Position numbers and translations under genes: made by a program. Of a stretch of DNA of 64,000 nt, positions 52,105 to 61,788 are shown piece by piece. The DNA comes from Affinundibacterium seohonense (GTDB lineage: Bacteria > Pseudomonadota > Gammaproteobacteria > Burkholderiales > Burkholderiaceae_D), in NCBI RefSeq assembly GCF_014284305.1, contig NZ_JACOFW010000015.1, positions 1 to 64,000 of the forward strand, read 5' to 3'. The first letter of the stretch is position 1, and each line of letters opens with the position of its first letter. The notes beneath the pieces are model-generated. The model saw nothing but the letters and a program-made list of their open reading frames with translations, was not told the DNA's origin and ran no database searches.

Positions 52105-54519
52105 ATGCCTAATAAGCCGTCAATCAGCGACAATCACGAATACGAAATTGCCATTCTTCGCGAGCGTAATTCTTTACTCAATATCCTCAGTGAGTTTGCG
52201 ATCGCTTTATTGAGACTGCGCACCAAAGAAGACGTATTGTGGTACGCCACGAATGAAGTGGTGGGGCAAATGGGGTTTGACGACTGTGTTATTTACCTAT
52301 GGGATGCGAATAGTCAGCTATTAGTTCAACAATCTGCGTTTGGCCACAAAACTATGGAGCAAGGTGCTGTCAACAACGCGCTCCACCTGCGTTTGGGTGA
52401 GGGTATCGTCGGACGCGCAGCCTTAAAACGCGAAACTATCGTCGTCAATGATGTCAGTATCGACGACAGCTACGTCGTCGATATGCAGCAATCAGGTTCG
52501 GAATTGGCCATACCGATTATTTATGCAGACCAATTAATTGGTGTCATTGACAGCGAAAATTTGGCAAAGAATTTTTATACTGCTGAACACATCAAAATTC
52601 TCACGGCGGTCACATCGATGGTCGCCGCCAAATTAGCGCAGACCAATTTAATTCAACAACTGGAATCATCGATCAGTGAATTAGAGTACGCAAAAAAATT
52701 GCAGAGCGTTTTGTTTAATATCGCCGCGCTGACCTACGAAGACGAAAATTTTTTCAAGGTATATGAAAAAATTCATCATTTAATTACTGAACTTCTCTAC
52801 GCCAAGTCTTTCTTCGTCGCCGTCTATAATGAAGAAACCCGACGCATCGAATTTCCTTATTTTGTCGATGAAAGACATCCCAACCTTGCTGCCGATATTG
52901 GGCCGGTTGATACCGAAATGCGAGGCATGTCCGCTTGGGTCATTTTCAATAACTCTTCACTTTTACTAAGTCGCCAAGACATCATCGAACGTTCGCAGCG
53001 TGGTGATTTTGAACTCTTGGGAACCCTCGCGGAATCGTGGTTAGGTGTGCCAATCCATGCTGGAGACGATCTCAAGGGTGCCTTGGTGGTACAAACCTAT
53101 TCACCTTTAGTGTCGTATATGGAGAAAGATAAAGAGTTGCTTAGCTTTGTATCGCGCCATGTATCGAATCTTTTGAAGCGTAAAGTCACAGAAAAAAAAT
53201 TACAGCACTTAGCTTTACACGATGCCTTAACTGGCTTGGCAAATCGGACCCTGTTTCTTGACCGAGTGTCGCATGCCTTGAAAAAACAAGAGCGCCAAGA
53301 TCAACGGATTTGCGCTGTTTTGTATATGGATGTCGATCTGTTTAAATCAGTCAACGATCGCTACGGGCATGCGGTCGGGGATGCTTTACTAACCCAATTT
53401 GCCCACTTACTGTCGGAGCAAACTCGTCAACTTGACACCGTGGCTCGCCTTGGTGGAGACGAATTCGCCCTGTTCTTAGAAGACATAGACAGCCAAGAAA
53501 CAGCGATTCAGTTAGCCAAGCGAATAATTCAGGCATTGCAAGAACCGTTGGCTGCAAATGAAGTCATGATTGCATGTTCCACCAGCATAGGAATCGCTTA
53601 CACCAACGATAGCTCAATCACCGCGATCGAAATTATCCGGCGTGCCGATGCGGCAATGTATCAGGCGAAAGCAGCAGGCAGAGGACATTACCAGCTCTAC
53701 GATCCTTTGCTTGATCGCGCGAATGTGCGAGATCTGGTATTGGGTGAAGATATACAAATTGCGTTGACGGAGGAACAATTTGTATTGCATTACCAACCCG
53801 TAATCGATGTCAAATCTGGCATAGCCGTTGGCTTCGAGGCACTAATACGTTGGCAGCATCCGACCAAGTCATGGATCGCACCGAATGAATTTATCGACTA
53901 CGCTGAGAAACATCGCCTAATCGAAAAAATTGATCGTTACGTATTACGTCAGGCCTTGCAGCAAATGACGATCTGGCGCCAACAAACCGGCTTGTCACCC
54001 AAAGTCAGTGTGAATATTTCGGGGCGCCATTTTGCCAGTGCAGAATTTATCAGTACCGTATTAGCCCTACTCGACGAGTTTCAAATCGCACCGCACACTT
54101 TAGGGATAGAAATTACCGAACGGGCAGTGATTGATAAATTCGCGATTGCCCAGAACAATATTCAAATTCTGCAAAAAAATCATGTACGGATATTGCTCGA
54201 TGATTTTGGCACTGGCTATTCCTCATTAAATTACCTGCATCAACTCACACTAGACGTGATCAAAATTGATCGTACCTTTGTCAAAGGAAGTCGTGGTAGT
54301 AAACCAAATAATCCGATTATCAATAGTATCGTCGCACTCGCCGCCGCGATGAATTTAAGTGTGGTAGCGGAAGGTGTAGAAACGCTGGATGAATTACTGG
54401 TACTGAGAGAAGCAGGATGCGAGCTTTGCCAAGGTTTTTATTTTTCTAAAGCCTTACCACCAGAAGCCGCGATTGCCTACTTCTTAGCACATCATACGCA
54501 AGTGCAGGTATCAATTTAG
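52105..54519 (+). CDS. GAF-GAF-GGDEF-EAL cyclic-di-GMP protein
   Basis: An 804-residue cytosolic signalling protein. Two GAF domains (about 25-175 and 200-355) are followed by a diguanylate cyclase domain with the intact GGDEF motif (450-454) and inhibitory RxxD site at 441-444 (RQLD, five residues before it). An EAL phosphodiesterase domain follows, with Glu578-Ala-Leu, the catalytic NISGRHF, ITERAV and DDFGTGYSSLNYL motifs, and KIDRTFVKG. Both c-di-GMP making and breaking look possible; one is usually dominant in vivo. The GAF ligands are unknown, and no membrane segment is present. Confidence 0.94.
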   Translation: MPNKPSISDNHEYEIAILRERNSLLNILSEFAIALLRLRTKEDVLWYATNEVVGQMGFDDCVIYLWDANSQLLVQQSAFGHKTMEQGAVNNALHLRLGEGIVGRAALKRETIVVNDVSIDDSYVVDMQQSGSELAIPIIYADQLIGVIDSENLAKNFYTAEHIKILTAVTSMVAAKLAQTNLIQQLESSISELEYAKKLQSVLFNIAALTYEDENFFKVYEKIHHLITELLYAKSFFVAVYNEETRRIEFPYFVDERHPNLAADIGPVDTEMRGMSAWVIFNNSSLLLSRQDIIERSQRGDFELLGTLAESWLGVPIHAGDDLKGALVVQTYSPLVSYMEKDKELLSFVSRHVSNLLKRKVTEKKLQHLALHDALTGLANRTLFLDRVSHALKKQERQDQRICAVLYMDVDLFKSVNDRYGHAVGDALLTQFAHLLSEQTRQLDTVARLGGDEFALFLEDIDSQETAIQLAKRIIQALQEPLAANEVMIACSTSIGIAYTNDSSITAIEIIRRADAAMYQAKAAGRGHYQLYDPLLDRANVRDLVLGEDIQIALTEEQFVLHYQPVIDVKSGIAVGFEALIRWQHPTKSWIAPNEFIDYAEKHRLIEKIDRYVLRQALQQMTIWRQQTGLSPKVSVNISGRHFASAEFISTVLALLDEFQIAPHTLGIEITERAVIDKFAIAQNNIQILQKNHVRILLDDFGTGYSSLNYLHQLTLDVIKIDRTFVKGSRGSKPNNPIINSIVALAAAMNLSVVAEGVETLDELLVLREAGCELCQGFYFSKALPPEAAIAYFLAHHTQVQVSI

Positions 54520-54538
54520 CTTAGCGAGCCGCACGAAA

Positions 54539-55153
54539 ATGGCGCAAGGGTGCATGCTATCATTGCGCAATTATGCACTCGACTTCAATACCTTCCTCAC
54601 CATGATACATTCAGTTCCTGCACCCAAGCTTGCGCCAAGCTATCAGTTTCGCATCGCCACCCGCTCTGACTCGCAAGCCATCGCCGATCTGGTCAACAGC
54701 GCCTACCGTGGTGATTCCAGCCGAGCTGGCTGGACCACAGAAGCCGATTTGCTAATAGGGCTACGGGTAACGCCCGAGGATGTCTGCGAATTGATAGAAA
54801 CGGATGATTCTGTGATTTTCCTCTGCATTGATGGTGACAGGATTATCGGCTCAGTGAATCTATTGAAAACGGAAGATGCTGCATATTTAGGTATGTTCGC
54901 AGTCAATCCACAATTACAAGGCGGCGGCATTGGCAAGCAATTTATGCAGGCTGCTGAAGACCTAGTCAAACAACGCTGGCAAGCAAAAAAAATGTGGATG
55001 ACCGTCATTACAACCCGCCACGAATTAATCGCTTACTACGAACGCCGTGGCTATCAACGTACCGGCCGAATCAAAGCATTTCCAGCCGAGGTTCCCGAAG
55101 AAAACCGTCTGGTCAAAAATTTACAAATGGAAGAATTAGAAAAACCGCTGTAA
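54539..55153 (+). CDS. GNAT family N-acetyltransferase
   Basis: A 204-residue protein starting 19 bases after the c-di-GMP gene. The GNAT fold begins near residue 33 (YQFRIATRSDSQAIADLVNSAY). The acetyl-CoA loop is AVNPQLQGGGIGKQFMQAAE, and the C-terminal MTVITTRHELIAYYERRGYQRTGR is typical of the family. The first 20 residues may not be translated; the ATG at 54602 (MIHSVPAPK) is an alternative. The substrate is unknown. A ribosome binding site is not obvious at either start. Confidence 0.88.
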   Translation: MAQGCMLSLRNYALDFNTFLTMIHSVPAPKLAPSYQFRIATRSDSQAIADLVNSAYRGDSSRAGWTTEADLLIGLRVTPEDVCELIETDDSVIFLCIDGDRIIGSVNLLKTEDAAYLGMFAVNPQLQGGGIGKQFMQAAEDLVKQRWQAKKMWMTVITTRHELIAYYERRGYQRTGRIKAFPAEVPEENRLVKNLQMEELEKPL

Positions 55154-55339
55154 GCCAATACGTCGTCATTAAACGAGCATACTAGGCTAACCTAGCAACT
55201 CGAATGCGATACCAGCGAATCACAGAAATTCATCAATAAACACAGATAAGGCCAGAATTTGCGGTGTTTTCACCGTTTGTTCTGCGCTTTGCATTAAAGC
55301 ACTGTCCCCTAGACTATCAAGCTCAACTTATGTGGAGCA

Positions 55340-55624
55340 ATGATGTCCATCCCCAGTGTTTCGCCGCTAAGCAGCATCGCTGCCTTACGTGCGTATCAAC
55401 AAGTCAAACAACACGGCGAACCGCTACCGGATAAATCGGAAGCACTAGCCTTGCTAGAACGTGAGCAACGCAATGCCGGTACCGAAGCAGGCATGGCGAT
55501 CAATGCCGAGGCACTCGCCACCACACTCAGCACCGAAGAACAACGACAGACGCAGTTAGAGTTAGAACGCAGCTGGGGTCTAATGAGTGCCATTTTAGGC
55601 ACGCAGTTTGATGAGTATGCTTGA
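55340..55624 (+). CDS. Small hypothetical protein
   Basis: 94 residues with a good GTGGAGCA ribosome binding site. It is predicted to be helical and charged, with no membrane span (PSVSPLSSIAALRAYQQVKQ, then EALALLEREQRNAGTEAGMA). Glu/Gln/Leu spacing suggests an amphipathic or coiled-coil segment. It is not a family I recognise. It stands alone, and the first long repeat begins 116 bases past its stop. Confidence 0.55.
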   Translation: MMSIPSVSPLSSIAALRAYQQVKQHGEPLPDKSEALALLEREQRNAGTEAGMAINAEALATTLSTEEQRQTQLELERSWGLMSAILGTQFDEYA

Positions 55625-55740
55625 GGTTTGGTTTGTGTTTATGTTTGTGTTTGCGGAAGCAAGTGTTCAAATCATATAAATCGCTTAAATTTTTTCAAGT
55701 GAACAAGACTTTTAAGCTACAAGAATAATTTTCACGAAAG

Positions 55741-56379
55741 CTCATCGTTTACAGGTCGGGTGTGGCCCGACGGCCAAGCACCTTTTTTGCTTCGCCAAAA
55801 AAGGTCCTCCAAAAAAGGCGACCGTAGACTCGCCCCTTCGGGGTGCTTACGCTTCGCTTCAGCATAATTTGTGCATCACAAAAAATGGGAAAGTGCTGAA
55901 ACTCGCTTCCCTTGCAGGGCGCATCTTCGCTTGCAAGCGAAGACCGTAACGCAGGCGATGTGCATGCACATCGAAACCCCTGCTAAACCTCAGACAACAA
56001 CACTTTCTTATCCATTTTCTGTGAAGCACAAATTACATCGTCTCAAACGGGGGTAGGTCAAAAACAAAGTCAAAAGCAACGACCTACAACCGCTATTGGA
56101 ATACTTAATGCCGTCGGTACTGATTGTTTTTCTGTTGCCGTTGCTTTTGACTTTAACGCCGTTCCACTTCTGACACTGCCAATTGTGCAGGACAGAAAAT
56201 GGGTAAAGAAAGCCTTGTTGTCTGAGCTTAGCGAGTTTCAAGGCTTTCCCATTTTTTGTCCTGCACAATTGGGAACCCGAAGGGCAGTGGCAGCGTGGTC
56301 GCCTTTTTTGGGTTGCCTTTTTTGGCGACGCAAAAAAGGTAACTGGCCGTCGGGCCACCCCCGACCTGTGAACGATGAG
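55741..56379. repeat. Long inverted-end repeat element, copy 1
   Basis: A 639-bp element. The left end (CTCATCGTTTACAGGTCGGG, then TGTGGCCCGACGGCCAA and CCTTTTTTGCTTCGCCAAAA) is matched in reverse complement by the right end (56320-56379), ending CGACCTGTGAACGATGAG. Inner modules also repeat in opposite directions, such as the Lys/Phe-rich AAAAAAGGCGACC / GGTCGCCTTTTTT and the AAAGTG-CTCAGACAACAA-type block. It can fold as one long imperfect hairpin. No credible gene lies in it; apparent ORFs on both strands are products of the symmetry. Confidence 0.85.
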
Positions 56380-56466
56380 CTTGCGTGAAGGAAAATACCG
56401 ACGAAGAAAATCCAGTGACTTGCTTGTGAGAAGTTGAGTAAGCGATAAAGGTAATTTAGACAGTAA

Positions 56467-56500
56467 GCGGTGGGTTACGCTGACGCTAACCCGCCCTACG
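56467..56500. repeat. REP-like palindrome, copy 1
   Basis: A 34-bp palindrome-like block, GCGGTGGGTTACGCTGACGC followed by TAACCCGCCCTACG, in the spacer after copy 1. The same block follows copy 2 at 57313-57346. The GGTGGGTTA/TAACCCRCC arms are typical of REP-like intergenic palindromes in Proteobacteria. Confidence 0.7.
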
Positions 56501-56550
56501 AAAATATTACGACTTTCGGTCTTCAGCCACAAGATTAGTTTTCTCGCGCA

Positions 56551-57222
56551 CTCATCGTTCACAGGTCGGGTGTGGCCCGACAGCCAATTACCTTTTTTGC
56601 TTCGCCAAAAAAGGTAATCCAAAAAAGGCGACCGTAGACTCGCCCTGCGGGTGCTTACGCTTCGCTTCAGCATAATTTGTGCATCACAAAAAATGGGAAA
56701 GTGTTGAAACTCGCTACGCTCAGACAACAACACTTTCTTATCCATTTTCTGTGAAGCACAAATTACATCGTCTCAAACGGGGGTAGATCAAAAGCAACGT
56801 CAAAAACAACGACCAACAACTGCTATTAGAAAATTGAATGCCGTCGGTACTGCTTGTTTTGGTGTTGCCGTTGCTTTTGATTTTGATTTTGATTTTGATT
56901 TTGATTTTGACTTTGCTTTTGACTTTGCTTTTGACTTTCACCCACTTCTGACACTGCCAATTGTGCTGGGCAGAAATGGGAAAAAGAGAGTCAGATGTTT
57001 GAGCGTAGCGAGTTTCTGACTCTCCCCATTTTTGTCCCGCACAATTGGGCACCCGAAGGGAGATTGATGGGGTTTCGCAAAGCATGCTTTGCGCCATCAA
57101 TCTCTAAGCTGCTTGCAAGCAGCGCAGTGGACGGGGCAGCGTGGTCGCCTTTTTTGGGTTACCTTTTTTGGCGAAGCAAAAAAGGTAACTGGCCGTCGGG
57201 CCACACCCGACCTGAGAACGTA
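56551..57222. repeat. Long inverted-end repeat element, copy 2
   Basis: A second element, about 672 bp, direct copy of the first at an offset of 810 bp. Its left end matches copy 1 base for base over most of 60 bp (ACAGGTCGGGTGTGGCCCGA). The right end CGACCTGAGAACG is slightly diverged. It lacks the block found in copy 1 around 55906-55985 and instead has a long TTTTGA tract at 56873-56939 and an added hairpin segment near 57050-57130. Confidence 0.85.
56873..56939. repeat. TTTTGA hexanucleotide tract
   Basis: About eleven tandem copies of TTTTGA, some as CTTTGC/TTTTGAC variants, in the middle of repeat copy 2. At the matching place copy 1 (56142-56158) has only one unit, so the tract arose by slippage after duplication. 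Confidence 0.85.
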
Positions 57223-57312
57223 AAGTTTATGTGAAAACCAATGCCAAAAGCAAAAACTCAGCGCCTCGTTCGCGAGAAGCTGAACAAGCGATATATGTGA
57301 TTTAAGCGGTGA

Positions 57313-57346
57313 GCGGTGGGTTACGCTAACGCTAACCCACCCTACG
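57313..57346. repeat. REP-like palindrome, copy 2
   Basis: GCGGTGGGTTACGCTAACGC followed by TAACCCACCCTACG, the same block as at 56467-56500 with two differences (GA to AA and G to A). It ends 22 bases before the stop of the hypothetical gene, closing the second repeat unit. Confidence 0.7.
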
Positions 57347-57368
57347 AAAATATTTCGACTTACGGGCT

Positions 57369-57839
57369 TTAAAGCGGAATTCGTTTATAACTTAGAATTT
57401 CGTATTCAGGAAGAAACTCCATCGTTAAAAACGGCGCTTGAACAGAAATGCTGTATGGATTTGCATCACAAATAATTGTAAGTTTTTGACTATTCATATT
57501 CGTCAAAACTATTCCGCTTTCGGAGTAACAATTCTCTGTATCTAAACATAGTTTTTCAATTGTTTGAATATGTCTCCACTGATCATCAAGTGGCATTACG
57601 TTTGGAACACCATCTCCATCTTCAACCGAACTGAATTCTAAGGTGCCAACTTCATGCCATCCATCTATGTCATTCAGCTCAGATTGAACTTTAAGAACAG
57701 TACCATCACTTAGAAAACACCAAAAAGTATGTGTACGAGAGATATTGTCAGAGCTTAAAGCGAATCCCTTCAACCCTTTTACCAAGTGCTCATACAACGA
57801 TGACAAATTATTTAGTACAAAGGGATAATAATTTTTCAT
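57369..57839 (-). CDS. Hypothetical orphan protein between the repeats and metH
   Basis: A 156-residue soluble protein with no recognised family. It is notably more AT-rich than neighbouring genes and acidic, with many aromatic and cysteine residues (TFWCFLSDGTVLKVQ, DDQWRHIQTIEKLCLDTENC). No signal peptide or membrane span. It lies 32 bases downstream of metH on the same strand and could be read from it, and it directly abuts the repeat region. Composition and place suggest an acquired accessory gene, possibly an orphan immunity-type protein, but this is a guess. Confidence 0.6.
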   Translation of the reverse strand: MKNYYPFVLNNLSSLYEHLVKGLKGFALSSDNISRTHTFWCFLSDGTVLKVQSELNDIDGWHEVGTLEFSSVEDGDGVPNVMPLDDQWRHIQTIEKLCLDTENCYSESGIVLTNMNSQKLTIICDANPYSISVQAPFLTMEFLPEYEILSYKRIPL

Positions 57840-57871
57840 TAGTCAACCTATTGAAGTCTGCATTAAGTCGA

Positions 57872-60800
57872 TCACAAATTCGGCGCCAACCACCGCTCAA
57901 CCTCATCCTTCGAAACCCCACGCCGCTCAGCCATATCCTCAACCTGATCCTCAGCAATCTTCCCAACACTAAAATACTTAGACTCAGGATGCGCAAAATA
58001 GAAACCTGACACCGCAGCACCAGGGATCATCGCCCATGATTCTGTAATGAACATCTCAATTTCTTCACATTGCATTTGCTTAAACATCGCCGTCTTCACC
58101 GTATGTTCAGGACAAGCAGGATAACCAGGTGCTGGACGAATGCCTGAATAGCTCTCTTTGATCAGCTCTTCATTGCTCAAAACTTCATCAGACGCATACC
58201 CCCACAAATCTTTACGCACACGTTCATGCAGATATTCTGCGAACGCTTCTGCCAAACGATCAGCGAGTGACTTCAACATAATGCTGCTGTAATCATCGTG
58301 CGCATCTTCGAAGCGCTTTTCGTGCTTCTCTATGCCCAAACCAGCGGTTACTGCGAACATGCCAATGTAGTCGGTGATGCCGCTGTCTTTCGGCGCAATG
58401 AAATCACTTAAGCATTGATTAGGACGCTGGACGCCGTCGATGATGGCTTTTTCGGTTTGTTGACGCGTGCCGTAATAAGTGAAGGCGACTTCTTTGCGCG
58501 TTTCGTCGGTGTAGATTTCGATGTCGTCATCATTCACCGTATTGGCTGGCAATAAAGAGATCACGCCATTGGCCGTGAGCCAGCGACCTTCGATGATTTT
58601 TTTCAACATCGCTTGACCTTCAGCAAACACTTTGCCGGCGGCTTCGCCGACCACTTCGTCTTTCAAAATTGCCGGGAATGGACCAGCCAAATCCCAAGTT
58701 TGGAAGAACGGGCCCCAATCGATGTAATTCGCGATCGTTGCCAAATCGACGTTTTTGAAAATACGGCGGCCGATAAATTTAGGACGCACTGGTGCTTTAT
58801 CGCCAGTGAAATCGACCTTCATTTTGTTCGCACGAGCTTGCTTCAAGCTCACCATCGGCGTAGCTTTTTTATTCGCATGCAAAGTGCGTACGCGTTCGTA
58901 ATCAGTGTCCAAGTCGGCAATGTATTGATCGCGACTTTCTGGTGTGAGCAAAGATTGTGCGACGGACACAGAACGCGAGGCGTCGGCTACATAGACGACC
59001 GGGCCTTCATAGTTCGGGGCGATCTTGACCGCTGTGTGAGCGCGACTCGTCGTAGCACCACCGATCAAGAGTGGAATCTTCAGCATACGGAAATGCGGAT
59101 CGCGCTGCATTTCTTTAGCAACGTAAGCCATCTCTTCCAATGAGGGCGTAATCAAACCAGAGAGGCCAATAATGTCTGCGTTCTCTGCTTTTGCTTTCGC
59201 CAAAATCTCAGAGCAAGGCACCATCACGCCCATGTTGACGACTTCAAAATTATTACATTGCAAAACGACCGTGACGATGTTTTTACCGATGTCATGCACG
59301 TCACCTTTGACGGTGGCGATGACGATTTTCCCTTTCGGCTTGTTGTCGCCGCTGCGTTTCTTTTCTTCTTCGATGAATGGCACTAAATGCGCGACAGCTT
59401 GTTTCATGACACGAGCGGATTTCACCACTTGCGGCAAGAACATTTTGCCTTGACCGAACAGGTCGCCGACGATATTCATACCCGCCATCAGCGGACCTTC
59501 GATGACTTGGATAGGACGACCTCCAGCGTTCAACACATTGACGCGTGCTTCTTCTGTATCCTCCACGATCCAGTTAGTAATGCCATGCACCATCGCATGT
59601 GCCAGACGTTTTTCTACTGGATCATTACGCCATTCCAGCGTAGCTTCTTCGCGTTTTCCACCGGCTTTGAGTGTCGCTGCAAATTCAATCATGCGTTCGG
59701 TCGCGTCTTCTCTGCGATTGAGAACAACGTCTTCGACGCGTTCACGTAACTCGGCGTCGAGTTCGCTATACACACCTATCATGCCGGCATTGACGATGCC
59801 CATAGTCATGCCCGCTTGAATCGCGTGGTACAGGAAGACCGTATGAATCGCTTCACGTGCCGGGTCATTGCCACGGAAGGAGAAGCTCACATTCGATACA
59901 CCACCGCTGATTTTTGCGCCTGGCAGATTTTGATGTATCCAGCGTGTCGCTTCGATGAAATCGACCGCATAGTTATTGTGTTCTTCAATACCGGTGGCGA
60001 CCGCGAAGATATTCGGATCAAAAATAATATCGTAAGGGTCAAATGCACATTCGTTCACCAGCAAATCATAGGCGCGTTTACAGATTTCTATCTTGCGTTC
60101 GTAAGTGTCAGCCTGACCTTTTTCATCAAACGCCATGACGATCACGGCAGCACCGTAACGCTTACAGAGTTTGGCCTGATGCAGGAATTGTGCTTCGCCT
60201 TCCTTCATGGAAATCGAATTGACGATGGCTTTGCCCTGCACGCATTTCAAGCCCGCTTCGATCACATCCCATTTGGAGGAATCGATCATCAAAGGGACTC
60301 GGGCGATATCAGGTTCAGACGCGATCAGATTTAAGAAGCGTGTCATCGCGGCTTGCGAATCGAGCATCGCTTCATCCATATTGATATCGATAATCTGCGC
60401 GCCGTTTTCGACTTGCTGACGGGCGACAGCTAAGGCCTCGTCATATTGTTCGTTCAAAATCAAGCGCGCAAATGCTTTAGAACCTGTGACGTTGGTACGT
60501 TCACCGACGTTCACGAACAAGGATTGTGCGTCAATCGTGAAAGGCTCTAAACCTGACAAGCGCATCGCAGGTTCTATCGTTGGAATAGCGCGCGGTGTTT
60601 GTGTCTTGAGAATATCGGCGATTGCTTTAATGTGCGCTGGCGTAGTACCGCAGCAGCCACCGGCGATATTGATGAAGCCCGCTTCGGCAAACTCTTTCAA
60701 AAGCGCAGACGTATCTGCTGGCAATTCATCAAAACCCGTATCACTCATCGGGTTAGGCAAACCCGCATTCGGATAAATACAAACGAAAGTATCGGCAATC

Positions 60801-61621
60801 TTAGACAACTCTTCCGCATACGGGCGCATCAAGGCAGCACCGAGCGCGCAGTTCAAACCGACGGTCAAAGGTTTCGCATGGCGCACGGAATTCCAGAAAG
60901 CAGGGACGGTTTGGCCAGACAAAATACGACCCGAAGCGTCCGTCACTGTGCCAGAAATCATGATCGGCAAAGTGCTGCCGGTTTCTTCAAAATATTGGTC
61001 AATCGCGAACAAAGCTGCTTTGCAATTGAGGGTGTCAAAAATCGTTTCGACTAATAATACATCGGCACCGCCCTCGACCAAGCCACGGGTTTGTTCCAAA
61101 TAGGCGGCAACCAATTGATCAAAAGTGACGTTACGTGCGGCAGGATCGTTAACATCCGGTGAAATCGATGCCGTCTTCGGTGTAGGACCAAGCGCCCCAG
61201 CTACATAACGTGGTTTGTCTGGCGTCGAATATTTATCGCAAGCTGCACGCGCGATTTTGGCGGAGGCGACGTTCATCTCATACGCCAAATGCGCCATGTG
61301 GTAATCGTCTTGCGCTACCGTGGTTGCACCGAAAGTATTTGTCTCAATCAAATCAGCGCCCGCCGCCAAGTATTGCTCGTGAATCTCTTGAATGACGTGT
61401 GGCTGCGTCAACGACAACAATTCATTATTACCTTTGACGAATAATTCCCGGACACCTTCAGGTCCCGTGAAATCCTTAAACCGCTCACCGCGATAGTCGG
61501 CTTCAGTAAGTTTATAGCGCTGTATCATCGTTCCCATCGCTCCATCGAGAATCAGGATGCGTTGTTGGAGTAGCTCGCGCAAACGCGCTTCGGTGGCGGA
61601 AGATTTCAGAACGGTGGACAT
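57872..61621 (-). CDS. metH: Cobalamin-dependent methionine synthase
   Basis: 1249 residues from the ATG at 61621 ([20 protein letters not shown]); the longer frame from 61729 runs through the riboswitch leader and is not real. In order: a homocysteine domain with zinc ligands Cys258 (GLNCALGA) and Cys323-Cys324 (GGCCGTTP); a methyltetrahydrofolate-binding domain ([14 protein letters not shown], then [10 protein letters not shown]); a B12 domain with [11 protein letters not shown], whose His near residue 775 ligates cobalt; and the C-terminal SAM-dependent reactivation domain ([16 protein letters not shown]). The size is normal (E. coli MetH is 1227). It makes methionine from homocysteine and methyl-H4folate. 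A SAM-II riboswitch and terminator precede it. Confidence 0.97.
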   Translation of the reverse strand: MSTVLKSSATEARLRELLQQRILILDGAMGTMIQRYKLTEADYRGERFKDFTGPEGVRELFVKGNNELLSLTQPHVIQEIHEQYLAAGADLIETNTFGATTVAQDDYHMAHLAYEMNVASAKIARAACDKYSTPDKPRYVAGALGPTPKTASISPDVNDPAARNVTFDQLVAAYLEQTRGLVEGGADVLLVETIFDTLNCKAALFAIDQYFEETGSTLPIMISGTVTDASGRILSGQTVPAFWNSVRHAKPLTVGLNCALGAALMRPYAEELSKIADTFVCIYPNAGLPNPMSDTGFDELPADTSALLKEFAEAGFINIAGGCCGTTPAHIKAIADILKTQTPRAIPTIEPAMRLSGLEPFTIDAQSLFVNVGERTNVTGSKAFARLILNEQYDEALAVARQQVENGAQIIDINMDEAMLDSQAAMTRFLNLIASEPDIARVPLMIDSSKWDVIEAGLKCVQGKAIVNSISMKEGEAQFLHQAKLCKRYGAAVIVMAFDEKGQADTYERKIEICKRAYDLLVNECAFDPYDIIFDPNIFAVATGIEEHNNYAVDFIEATRWIHQNLPGAKISGGVSNVSFSFRGNDPAREAIHTVFLYHAIQAGMTMGIVNAGMIGVYSELDAELRERVEDVVLNRREDATERMIEFAATLKAGGKREEATLEWRNDPVEKRLAHAMVHGITNWIVEDTEEARVNVLNAGGRPIQVIEGPLMAGMNIVGDLFGQGKMFLPQVVKSARVMKQAVAHLVPFIEEEKKRSGDNKPKGKIVIATVKGDVHDIGKNIVTVVLQCNNFEVVNMGVMVPCSEILAKAKAENADIIGLSGLITPSLEEMAYVAKEMQRDPHFRMLKIPLLIGGATTSRAHTAVKIAPNYEGPVVYVADASRSVSVAQSLLTPESRDQYIADLDTDYERVRTLHANKKATPMVSLKQARANKMKVDFTGDKAPVRPKFIGRRIFKNVDLATIANYIDWGPFFQTWDLAGPFPAILKDEVVGEAAGKVFAEGQAMLKKIIEGRWLTANGVISLLPANTVNDDDIEIYTDETRKEVAFTYYGTRQQTEKAIIDGVQRPNQCLSDFIAPKDSGITDYIGMFAVTAGLGIEKHEKRFEDAHDDYSSIMLKSLADRLAEAFAEYLHERVRKDLWGYASDEVLSNEELIKESYSGIRPAPGYPACPEHTVKTAMFKQMQCEEIEMFITESWAMIPGAAVSGFYFAHPESKYFSVGKIAEDQVEDMAERRGVSKDEVERWLAPNL

Positions 61622-61650
61622 AGAGGACTCGCAATAGGTAAAAACCTGAC

Positions 61651-61684
61651 AAAAAACCCGATCAGGCTGGAGAAGTGGATCGGG
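61651..61684 (-). terminator. Intrinsic terminator in the metH leader (attenuator)
   Basis: On the minus strand ACCCGATC pairs with GATCGGGT around a 14-base loop and is followed by TTTTTT. It lies 30 bases before the metH ATG and about 30 bases after the SAM-II aptamer, exactly where a transcriptional expression platform would be. CCTGA and TCAGG overlapping its 3' arm and T-run could form an alternative hairpin. Confidence 0.8.
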
Positions 61685-61713
61685 TAATGAGTGTGCGATT
61701 TGGTAAGAAATTA

Positions 61714-61768
61714 CTACCTTTAGCTGCACTTATTACGCGCCCGCAATCTGAGTCTCAAATCGGCGCAG
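61714..61768 (-). promoter_or_regulatory. SAM-II riboswitch controlling metH
   Basis: Minus-strand sequence CTGCGCCGATTTGAG, then ATTGCGGGCGCGTAATAAG and GTGCAGCTAAAGG, matches the SAM-II aptamer in order and spacing: the GCGC P1 stem arms, GATTT in the first loop, ATTGC before the closing GCGCG, and the TAATAAGTGCAGCTAAA block that forms the pseudoknot and S-adenosylmethionine pocket. It is 93 bases upstream of the metH ATG. High SAM would fold the aptamer and favour the downstream terminator. Confidence 0.9.
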
Positions 61769-61782
61769 GAAAACAAGCTGAA

Positions 61783-61788
61783 ATTATA
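61783..61788 (-). promoter_or_regulatory. Candidate -10 box of metH
   Basis: TATAAT on the minus strand, about 15 bases upstream of the aptamer. A TTAGGA at 18 bases upstream may act as a weak -35. The predicted leader of roughly 155 bases would include the complete SAM-II aptamer and terminator. Confidence 0.6.

Noticed and set aside
56873-56939. Short regular repeats as a CRISPR-like array
   Set aside because: They are contiguous hexamers with no spacers and no cas genes nearby.
56008-57234. ORFs of 61-245 codons on both strands within the tandem repeats, sharing a LFWRxKKGNWPSGH-type motif
   Set aside because: They arise because the inverted repeats read open in several frames; they lack ribosome binding sites, appear on both strands of the same DNA and share only repeat-derived motifs.
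59816-60334. 172-codon ORF antisense to metH, and other long antisense ORFs in metH, uvrD and the TonB receptor gene
   Set aside because: They are shadows of strongly supported conserved genes, with no start signals of their own.
61622-61729. N-terminal extension of MetH
   Set aside because: It would translate the terminator and part of the SAM-II aptamer; family alignment starts after the ATG at 61621.
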